From an uncultured Clostridia bacterium (GTDB lineage: Bacteria; Bacillota; Clostridia; Oscillospirales; Acutalibacteraceae): 7,843 nt of DNA. The DNA lies in contig CAMFZK010000041.1 of NCBI GenBank assembly GCA_946006915.1, positions 1 to 7,843 of the forward strand. Direction: 5' to 3'. The translations under genes and the position numbers were made by a program. The notes below the pieces were generated by a model. The model did not search any database, was not told where the DNA came from, and saw only the letters and a list, made by a program, of their open reading frames with translations. Below, in pieces: positions 6,638-7,843 of this stretch; position 1 is the stretch's first letter; the number at the start of each line of letters is the position of its first letter.

Positions 6638-6899
6638 TTTCTTCTAACGCTTTGTAAAGCTCGGCATAAACTTCGTTAGATACCGCCGTTTCAAAGGCAC
6701 GGGAAAGTGCGCCTGTCTTTTGTGCTTTTATAAGACACTCTTTGCATTTGCAAATATATGCGCCCCTGCCGTTTAGTTTGCCTACCGTATCAAGTTTAAT
6801 TTCGCCTTCGGGAGTTTTAACTATGCGTATAAGTTCTTTTTTGGGTTTCATTTCACGGCAACCCGTACACATACGCATAGGTATTTTTTTCACGCTCAT
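6630..6899 (-). CDS. ylxR: YlxR/RnpM family RNA-binding protein (DUF448)
   Basis: This is an 89-residue protein of the DUF448 family. In Bacillus the homologue has been reported to bind RNase P RNA and modulate RNase P, hence the name RnpM; applying that role here is inference. It shows the family signature RMCTGCRE (9-16), the ELIRIV strand (22-27) and GRGAYIC (44-50). Five cysteines lie at 11, 14, 50, 52 and 55, including a CxCxxC cluster that could bind a metal. The ATG has AAAGGA eight bases upstream, in the 26-base gap after nusA. This is the only gene here with a ribosome binding site outside the preceding coding region. It overlaps ylxQ by 8 bases. Confidence 0.93.
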   Translation of the reverse strand: MSVKKIPMRMCTGCREMKPKKELIRIVKTPEGEIKLDTVGKLNGRGAYICKCKECLIKAQKTGALSRAFETAVSNEVYAELYKALEENE

Positions 6900-6925
6900 A
6901 ATAAAATTCCTTTACAAGTAGTTAT

Positions 6926-7843
6926 TTATTCACCGAAAAATCCGCTTTCGGGGTGAATGTCTATCTTCCAGCCGGTAAGTTTGGCGGCAAGACGAACGTT
7001 TTGTCCCTTATTGCCGATAGCGAGTGATAACTGTGATTCGGGAACACTTGCTTTGCAAACTTTGGGTTCTTCGGATTCGATTTCAACCGATACAACCTTT
7101 GCGGGTGACAATGCTTCCGCTACAAATAAGGTTGGGTCTTCGCTGTATTTTACAATGTCAATTTTTTCGCCTGCAAGTTCTTCAACAATTTTGTTTACAC
7201 GAACGCCTTTAGGGCCTATGCAAGAGCCGACTGCATCAATTTCCGGATTTGCCGACCAAACGGCGATTTTGGTTCTTGAACCCGCCTGACGGGAAACGGC
7301 TTTAATTTCAATAGTGCCGTCAAAAATTTCGGGTACTTCGCTTTCAAAAAGACGTTTTACAAGTCCCGGATGGGTACGGGAGAGCATAATTCTTGCGCCT
7401 TTTTCGGTTTCTTTAACGTCCACAACATAAACCTTAATGTGGTCGCCCTCAGAGAGTACTTCGTCCGGCACTTGTTCAAGTTTAGGCAAGGTTGCCTCGT
7501 TATGACCGATTGTAAGGATTGCGTTGCCTGTTTTGGGGTCAATTTTTTGAACAACCGCAGTAATAAGTTCACGATTTTTGCTTTGAAATTCAGCCAAAGT
7601 TTGTCCTCTTTCGGCTTCACGCACACCTTGGCGGAAATTGTTCTTGGAATTTTGAGCCACAACACGTCCGAACTTTCTGGTGTCAAGTTTAATATCCACA
7701 AAACCTTGAGTTACAGAGTTGGGGTCGATTTTAGCGGCATCTTCTTTTGAAATTTCGGTGTAGGGGTCTAAAACCTCGTCCACAACCGTTTTGCGTGCGG
7801 TAACGCTGAAAATCTCGTTTTCGGTATCAATCACGCAGGAAAC
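6926..7843 (-). CDS. nusA: Transcription termination/antitermination factor NusA (5' end outside window)
   Basis: NusA binds RNA polymerase and nascent RNA and controls pausing, termination and antitermination. The window shows the last 305 residues. The reading frame stays open to the right edge, so roughly the first 50 residues are missing. Numbered from the first visible residue: end of the N-terminal polymerase-binding domain with VTARKTVVDEV (14-24) and KFGRVVAQNSK (57-67), S1 domain (about 90-155), KH1 with GSCIGPKGVRVNKI (206-219), and KH2 with LAIGNKGQNVRLAA (274-287). It ends right after KH2 (IDIHPESGFFGE), without the C-terminal repeats of enterobacterial NusA, as is normal for Gram-positive NusA. 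A GTG at 7834 is an internal Val codon, not the start. rimP would be expected upstream. Confidence 0.96.
   Translation of the reverse strand, partial: VSCVIDTENEIFSVTARKTVVDEVLDPYTEISKEDAAKIDPNSVTQGFVDIKLDTRKFGRVVAQNSKNNFRQGVREAERGQTLAEFQSKNRELITAVVQKIDPKTGNAILTIGHNEATLPKLEQVPDEVLSEGDHIKVYVVDVKETEKGARIMLSRTHPGLVKRLFESEVPEIFDGTIEIKAVSRQAGSRTKIAVWSANPEIDAVGSCIGPKGVRVNKIVEELAGEKIDIVKYSEDPTLFVAEALSPAKVVSVEIESEEPKVCKASVPESQLSLAIGNKGQNVRLAAKLTGWKIDIHPESGFFGE

Noticed and set aside
6900..6925. The nusA-ylxR gap as a site for a promoter or terminator.
   Set aside because: It is only 26 AT-rich bases with the ylxR ribosome binding site in it; no hairpin or paired promoter boxes can be made out.
7832..7834. 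GTG at 7834 as the nusA start.
   Set aside because: The frame is open to the window edge and the visible sequence begins inside the NusA N-terminal domain, so this is an internal Val codon.
1..7843. CRISPR arrays, transposons, phage genes, tRNA or rRNA genes, riboswitches.
   Set aside because: Nearly every base is accounted for by conserved housekeeping genes; no direct repeat arrays, transposase motifs or structured RNA regions were seen.

Overview
The window is an ordinary housekeeping segment of a low-to-moderate-GC Gram-positive chromosome, most likely class Clostridia. The evidence is the gene order nusA–ylxR–ylxQ–infB–rbfA–nrnA–truB–ribF, strong AGGAGG-type ribosome binding sites, a short NusA that ends after its second KH domain, and a long lysine/glutamate/proline-rich IF2 linker. 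A gut Oscillospirales-like lineage is my inference from the style of the IF2 and RibF proteins. It is not proven by the sequence.

Layout. The left end (3–644, + strand) holds upp, uracil phosphoribosyltransferase, a pyrimidine salvage enzyme. It meets the large operon tail to tail. The 61-base gap (645–705) holds a GC-rich hairpin with T-runs on both sides that can terminate both transcripts. Everything from 706 to the right edge is one operon on the minus strand. In transcription order it encodes: the 3' part of nusA (antitermination and pausing factor, 5' end beyond the window), ylxR/rnpM (small RNA-binding protein), ylxQ (L7Ae-type RNA-binding protein), infB (initiation factor IF2), rbfA (30S maturation factor), nrnA (DHH/DHHA1 nanoRNase/pAp phosphatase), truB (tRNA Psi55 synthase) and ribF (riboflavin kinase/FAD synthetase).

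The set ties together transcription elongation, ribosome assembly, translation initiation, tRNA modification and RNA end-product turnover, with flavin cofactor synthesis at the end. From ylxR to ribF, successive genes overlap by 1 to 26 bases or lie 1 base apart, so translational coupling is likely throughout. Only nusA–ylxR has a small true gap (26 bases). The promoters of both transcription units lie outside the window. No non-coding stretch exceeds about 60 bases, and I see no RNA genes, mobile elements, CRISPR arrays or riboswitches.

I found no undescribed system. The points worth a second look are a RibF whose FAD-synthetase motifs deviate from consensus, a possible internal start in infB, a conserved-looking block in the IF2 linker, the local variation in operon content (nrnA present; ylxP and rpsO absent), and three start or edge calls (ribF GTG at 1536, infB ATG at 6333, nusA open at the edge) that automatic annotation could get wrong.
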